A DNA stretch of 9,705 nt from Chloroflexota bacterium (lineage in GTDB: Bacteria > Chloroflexota > Anaerolineae > Anaerolineales > UBA11657), in NCBI GenBank assembly GCA_003670425.1, contig QWRL01000086.1, positions 1 through 9,705 of the forward strand, in the 5' to 3' direction. Below are positions 6,621-9,705 of the stretch, piece by piece. The translations under genes and the position numbers were made by a program. Position 1 is the stretch's first letter. Each line of letters begins with the position of its first letter. A model generated the notes under the pieces. The model did not search any database. It saw only the letters and a list, made by a program, of their open reading frames with translations, and was not told the origin of the DNA.

Positions 6621-6670
6621 CCGCAGCGGCAATGCGCCCGCAGCGCGTCACCTGCCAACCACCACCAGCA

Positions 6671-7903
6671 ATGTCAAAAAAACTTGTTGCCCAGGGCCTG
6701 AATGGCGCCTTGCCGCGCATGTGGCGCAATCATGATTTGCGCAGCCATTACGATGTGGTCATTATCGGCGGCGGTGCGCACGGACTGGCATGCGCGTACT
6801 ATCTGGCGCATGCGCACGGCATCCGCAATGTGGCCGTGCTGGAGAAGAGCTACATTGGCGCCGGCGGCAGCGGGCGCAACACCACCATCATCCGCAGCAA
6901 TTACCTGACGCCCGAAGGCGTGCGCTTTTATGACGAGAGCGTGCAGCTTTACAGTGAGATGTCAGAAACGCTGGACTTCAATGTGATGTTCAGCCAGCGC
7001 GGGCACCTTACGCTGGCACACACCGACGCCGCGGTGCGCACGATGCGCCGGCGCGCAGAAGTAAACCGGCTGCAGGGCGTCAACTCGCGCCTTGTGTTTC
7101 CGGATGAGATTGCGCGCTTGTGCCCGCAGCTGGATGTAAGCGACCAGCCGCGCTATCCGGTGCTGGCTGCGCTTTACCATCCGCCCGGCGGCGTTATCCG
7201 CCACGATGCAGTGGTGTGGGGCTACGCGCATCATGCAGACCAGGACGGCGTGCACATTCACCAGGACACCGAAGTCACCGGCATCCGCATAAAAAGCAAC
7301 CGCGTGGAAGGCGTAGAAACCAGCCGCGGCTTCATTGGCGCCAGCGTGGTGCTTAGTGCAACCGCCGGCTGGTCATCCATCATTGCCGGCATGGCGGGGC
7401 TGCGCCTGCCCATCGTCACCTCGCCGCTGCAAGCCTGCGTAACCGAACCGCTCAAGCAATTCCTCGATGTGGTGATTGTGTCCGGCAGCCTGCATGTCTA
7501 CGTCAGCCAGTCCGATCGCGGCGAGCTGGTGATGGGCGCCAGCGTCGATCCCTTCAGCTCCTACTCCACGCAAGGCTCGCTGGCCTTCATGGAAGAACTC
7601 TCCGGGCACATGCTGGAGCTTTTCCCCGCGCTCTCCAAAGTGCGCGTGCTGCGCCAGTGGGCCGGCTTGTGCGACATGACTCCCGACTACAGCCCGATCA
7701 TGGGCTTCACGCCTGTGGAAGGATTTGTAATCGATGCCGGCTGGGGCACCTATGGCTTCAAAGCATCGCCCATCTGTGGCAAGACCATGGCCGAGCTGAT
7801 TGCCACCAACCGCACGCCACCGCTGATTGCGCCGTTTCGCATGTCGCGCTTTGAAGAGTTTGACCTCGTGGGTGAAAAAGGCGCCGCGTCGGTGGGCCAT
7901 TAA
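6671..7903 (+). CDS. soxB: Sarcosine oxidase, subunit beta (SoxB)
   Basis: 410 aa, FAD/FMN subunit of heterotetrameric sarcosine oxidase, which oxidatively demethylates sarcosine to glycine; cytoplasmic. DAO-fold: YDVVIIGGGAHGLA (27-40) is the FAD dinucleotide loop, then SGRNTTIIRSNYL (67-79), FNVMFSQRG (103-111), SRGFIGA (218-224), YVSQSDRGELVMGA (277-290) and GWGTYGFKASP (357-367). GGVIRHDAV (173-181) keeps His178, matching the histidine that carries covalent FMN in characterised beta subunits. Length and a roughly 26-residue lead before YDVV match the family. The frame opens at ATG 6632, but the 13 extra residues have no family counterpart and the predicted transcription start leaves them almost no leader, so 6671 is chosen; no good Shine-Dalgarno is seen for either. 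First gene of the soxB-D-A order. Confidence 0.94.
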   Translation: MSKKLVAQGLNGALPRMWRNHDLRSHYDVVIIGGGAHGLACAYYLAHAHGIRNVAVLEKSYIGAGGSGRNTTIIRSNYLTPEGVRFYDESVQLYSEMSETLDFNVMFSQRGHLTLAHTDAAVRTMRRRAEVNRLQGVNSRLVFPDEIARLCPQLDVSDQPRYPVLAALYHPPGGVIRHDAVVWGYAHHADQDGVHIHQDTEVTGIRIKSNRVEGVETSRGFIGASVVLSATAGWSSIIAGMAGLRLPIVTSPLQACVTEPLKQFLDVVIVSGSLHVYVSQSDRGELVMGASVDPFSSYSTQGSLAFMEELSGHMLELFPALSKVRVLRQWAGLCDMTPDYSPIMGFTPVEGFVIDAGWGTYGFKASPICGKTMAELIATNRTPPLIAPFRMSRFEEFDLVGEKGAASVGH

Positions 7904-7931
7904 TATGCAGCGCTGCAATCCAGCCCCTGCA

Positions 7932-7952
7932 GCTTGCTGCCGGCAGGCAAGC
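7932..7952 (+). other. Hairpin between soxB and soxD
   Basis: GCTTGC (7932-7937) pairs with GCAAGC (7947-7952), with one further wobble pair, around a short G/C-rich loop. The soxB stop is at 7903 and the soxD ribosome site begins at 7960. The 10-bp palindrome GCAGCGCTGC lies just upstream at 7907-7916. No T-run follows. It might tune the relative output of soxB and soxDA. Confidence 0.35.
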
Positions 7953-7972
7953 CAGCTGCGGAGTATCTGCGC

Positions 7973-8254
7973 ATGTTGATTTTGATTTGCCCCAACTGCG
8001 GCCCGCGCAACATCAGCGAGTTTAAGTTTGGCGGCGAGCGCGGCACGCGCCCCGCGCCGCTGGCGGCCCAGAGCGATGCGCAGTGGGCGGACTACCTGTA
8101 CATGCGCACCAACCGCAGTGGCGTACAAGTGGAGTGGTGGTATCACGCCAGCGGCTGCGGCCTGTGGTTTTTTGCAGAGCGCGACACGCGCACCAACAAA
8201 ATCTTGCGCACGTTCCGTTACGAGCCCGCGGCTGCGGACAGCGCAGCAAGCTAA
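7973..8254 (+). CDS. soxD: Sarcosine oxidase, subunit delta (SoxD)
   Basis: 93 aa, the small zinc-binding subunit of heterotetrameric sarcosine oxidase. The start at 7973 gives the canonical opening MLILICPNCGPRNISEF; the frame is open further upstream to 7934, but those residues are not family-like, and a GGAG (7960-7963) sits nine bases before this ATG. Zinc ligands are present: Cys6, Cys9, His58 and Cys62 (CPNC and HASGC). SDAQWADYLYMRTN (34-47) and the tail DTRTNKILRTFRY match the family (usual length about 85-110 aa). It is 69 bp after soxB and 10 bp before soxA, so translation with soxA is probably coupled. Confidence 0.94.
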   Translation: MLILICPNCGPRNISEFKFGGERGTRPAPLAAQSDAQWADYLYMRTNRSGVQVEWWYHASGCGLWFFAERDTRTNKILRTFRYEPAAADSAAS

Positions 8255-8264
8255 GGCAACGATC

Positions 8265-9705
8265 ATGGCAAACAGCGCCCCCACAATTACCGGCCAGCGC
8301 CTGCCGCCGCAAGCCGGCGAGCAGATCGATCGCGGATCAACCTTCCAGTTCACCTTTGACGGCCGGCCGTGCAATGCCCATCCCGGCGACACGCTGGCAT
8401 CTGCGCTGCTGGCCAACGGCACCTCCGTCCTCAGCCGCTCGTTCAAGTACCACCGCCCGCGCGGCGTGTTGTGCTGCACCGGCAACTGCCCCAACTGCCT
8501 GGTGCAAGTGGGCGATGAGCCCAACGTGCGCGCCTGCATGCACCCGGCCACGCCCGGCCTGCAAGTGACGCACCAGAACGCATGGCCTTCATTGGACACT
8601 GACCTGATGGCCGCCACACAAATCGTGGACCAATTTTTGCCGGTTGGCTTCTATTACAAAACTTTCATCCGGCCAAAGGTGCTGTGGCCGCTGTACGAAA
8701 AAATTCTGCGCACCGCTGCCGGGCTGGGCAAGGTGCTGCTGGGCTCGCGGCCCGGCAAACACCACAAACAATATGTGCATGTGGATGTGGCCGTGATTGG
8801 CGGCGGGCCGGCGGGCATGCGCGCCGCGCTGGCTGCAGCCGCGCACGGTGCGCAAGTGATATTGCTGGATGAGCAGCCGGTGCTGGGCGGGCACCTGCGC
8901 TACACGGATGCAGACAGCGCCGCGGACCTGGCTGCGCAAGTGGCGGCGCAGCCGCGCATCAGCGTGCACACCAACACCGCCGGCGTGGGCTGGTACGAGG
9001 GCAACTGGCTGGCTGCCACCTGCGGCAATGAGCTGCTAAAGATTCGCATGCGTGCGGTGGTGAACGCCACCGGTGCCAGCGAGACGCCGCTGGTGTTTGG
9101 CAACAACGACCTGCCCGGCATCATGCTTGGCAGTGCCGCGCAGCGCCTGCTCAAGATTTTTGCGGTGCGCCCCGGGCAGCGCGCGCTGGTGGTAACTGCC
9201 AACGACAGCGGCTGGCAAGTGGCCGCCGACCTGCATGCAGCCGGCATCCGCCTTGCGGCGATTGTGGACCAGCGCGCTGCAGCTGAATGCCAAAGCGAAC
9301 ATCTGACAGCATTGACCGCCGCAGCCCCGGTGTACTGGCAGCACACCGTCACTTCCGCCACGGGCGACCGGAACGTGCGCGAGGCGGTGGTTGCGCCGCT
9401 GTCCGCAGCCGGCGCGGTTGATGCCAGTGCGGGCAAGTTTGTGGATTGCGACCTGGTGACGGTGAGCGTGGGCTGGACGCCGCAGAACGGCTTGCTGCGC
9501 CAGATGGGCGGGCGCGTGCAGTTTGACAGTGCGCACGGCGCAGCGCTGCCGGTGCACTTGCCGGCGGGTGTCTTTGCCGCCGGGCGCGTGGCCGGCACCC
9601 ACACGCTGCAAGCAGAGCTGCTGGAAGGGCAGCAAGCCGGCGAACAGGCAGCGGCCTATCTGCGGTTGTGCGCAGCGCCTGCGCCATTGCAGCCAACCGC
9701 CGCGC
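8265..9705 (+). CDS. soxA: Sarcosine oxidase, subunit alpha (SoxA), N-terminal half, with [2Fe-2S] motif
   Basis: Partial: 480 codons, open to the right edge; full-length family members are about 950-1000 aa with a C-terminal folate-binding GcvT domain, which is not visible. The start MANSAPTITGQRLPPQAGEQIDRG, with a weak TAAGG at 8252-8256 eight bases before it, matches family N-termini. Residues 24-105 form a ferredoxin-like domain with GDTLASALLANG (41-52) and SFKYHRPRG (59-67). Unlike the characterised oxidases it carries Cys70, Cys75, Cys78 and Cys91 in the CX4CX2CX12C spacing of Fer2_4 [2Fe-2S] proteins. A flavin/NAD dinucleotide fold follows: VAVIGGGPAGMRAAL (175-189), LDEQPVLGGHLR (201-212), VVNATGASETPLVF (265-278), ending near VFAAGRVAGTHTLQAELLEG (436-455). 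soxG should lie beyond the window. Role in sarcosine demethylation is firm by context; electron acceptor uncertain. Confidence 0.93.
   Translation, partial: MANSAPTITGQRLPPQAGEQIDRGSTFQFTFDGRPCNAHPGDTLASALLANGTSVLSRSFKYHRPRGVLCCTGNCPNCLVQVGDEPNVRACMHPATPGLQVTHQNAWPSLDTDLMAATQIVDQFLPVGFYYKTFIRPKVLWPLYEKILRTAAGLGKVLLGSRPGKHHKQYVHVDVAVIGGGPAGMRAALAAAAHGAQVILLDEQPVLGGHLRYTDADSAADLAAQVAAQPRISVHTNTAGVGWYEGNWLAATCGNELLKIRMRAVVNATGASETPLVFGNNDLPGIMLGSAAQRLLKIFAVRPGQRALVVTANDSGWQVAADLHAAGIRLAAIVDQRAAAECQSEHLTALTAAAPVYWQHTVTSATGDRNVREAVVAPLSAAGAVDASAGKFVDCDLVTVSVGWTPQNGLLRQMGGRVQFDSAHGAALPVHLPAGVFAAGRVAGTHTLQAELLEGQQAGEQAAAYLRLCAAPAPLQPTAA

Larger units (their letters stand above)
6222..6670. other. 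Divergent intergenic regulatory region
   Basis: 449 bp without a convincing gene, between the leftward trhA-gntR-methyltransferase set and rightward soxBDA. It is clearly more AT-rich than its surroundings around 6258-6325 and 6425-6485. It holds a nested dyad (6296-6328), a strong small hairpin (6497-6515) enclosed by an outer complementary pair (6483-6488 with 6535-6540), and a near-consensus promoter just before soxB (6592-6620). The weak stem TTAGT/ACTAA flanks GGAGAAA near 6265-6282. No known riboswitch consensus was recognised on either strand. Confidence 0.7.

Noticed and set aside
6222..6670. Possible cobalamin, glycine or SAM-family riboswitch in the divergent gap
   Set aside because: Given a possible corrinoid-linked enzyme and C1 metabolism this was looked for, but no recognisable conserved box of these classes was seen on either strand.
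6433..6729. Minus-strand open frame in the divergent gap (98 codons)
   Set aside because: It runs through the sox promoter and the start of soxB, lacks a ribosome site and resembles no known protein.
7373..8617. Minus-strand open frame of 414 codons opposite soxB, soxD and soxA
   Set aside because: It overlaps three recognisable sox genes on the other strand and crosses their boundaries; its translation shows no recognisable domain.

Overview
The window is GC-rich, bacterial and densely coding. Gene content and composition suggest Pseudomonadota (alpha- or betaproteobacterial), but nothing here fixes the genus. There is no mobile element, tRNA, rRNA or CRISPR array. It reads as a chromosomal catabolic locus for N-methylated glycines.

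Two divergent gene sets flank a 449-bp regulatory region (about 6222-6670). Leftward, in transcription order: a PAQR/hemolysin III membrane protein (trhA-like), a GntR/FCD regulator, a non-pyrrolysine MttB-family methyltransferase, a dimethylglycine oxidase-like flavoprotein with a fused folate (GcvT) domain, and the start of an unusual D-2-hydroxyacid dehydrogenase-like protein cut by the left edge. Rightward: soxB, soxD and the first 480 codons of soxA, cut by the right edge. soxA is open to the window end.

Read together, the genes can encode stepwise demethylation. A quaternary amine, most simply glycine betaine, would lose a methyl through the MttB-family protein. Dimethylglycine would go to sarcosine through the DMGO-like enzyme, and sarcosine to glycine through SoxBDA(G), with the later one-carbon units caught on tetrahydrofolate. 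The first step is the inferred part: no corrinoid protein or reactivase is visible. Catalytic residues of the flavoenzymes are conserved: FAD-His48, His228, Tyr259, Asp542 and Tyr637 in the DMGO-like protein, the FMN-linking His178 of SoxB, and the zinc ligands of SoxD.

Points for a second look: (i) an MttB homologue beside DMGO and Sox without a corrinoid partner; (ii) a SoxA N-terminus with a full CX4CX2CX12C [2Fe-2S] motif, absent from the characterised heterotetrameric oxidases; (iii) a nested AT-rich dyad with a TAGTATACTA palindrome between the divergent units, a good candidate operator for the GntR protein; (iv) at least four inverted repeats in the gap between the methyltransferase and DMGO genes; (v) a SerA-like protein missing the inter-domain linker and with altered substrate motifs.
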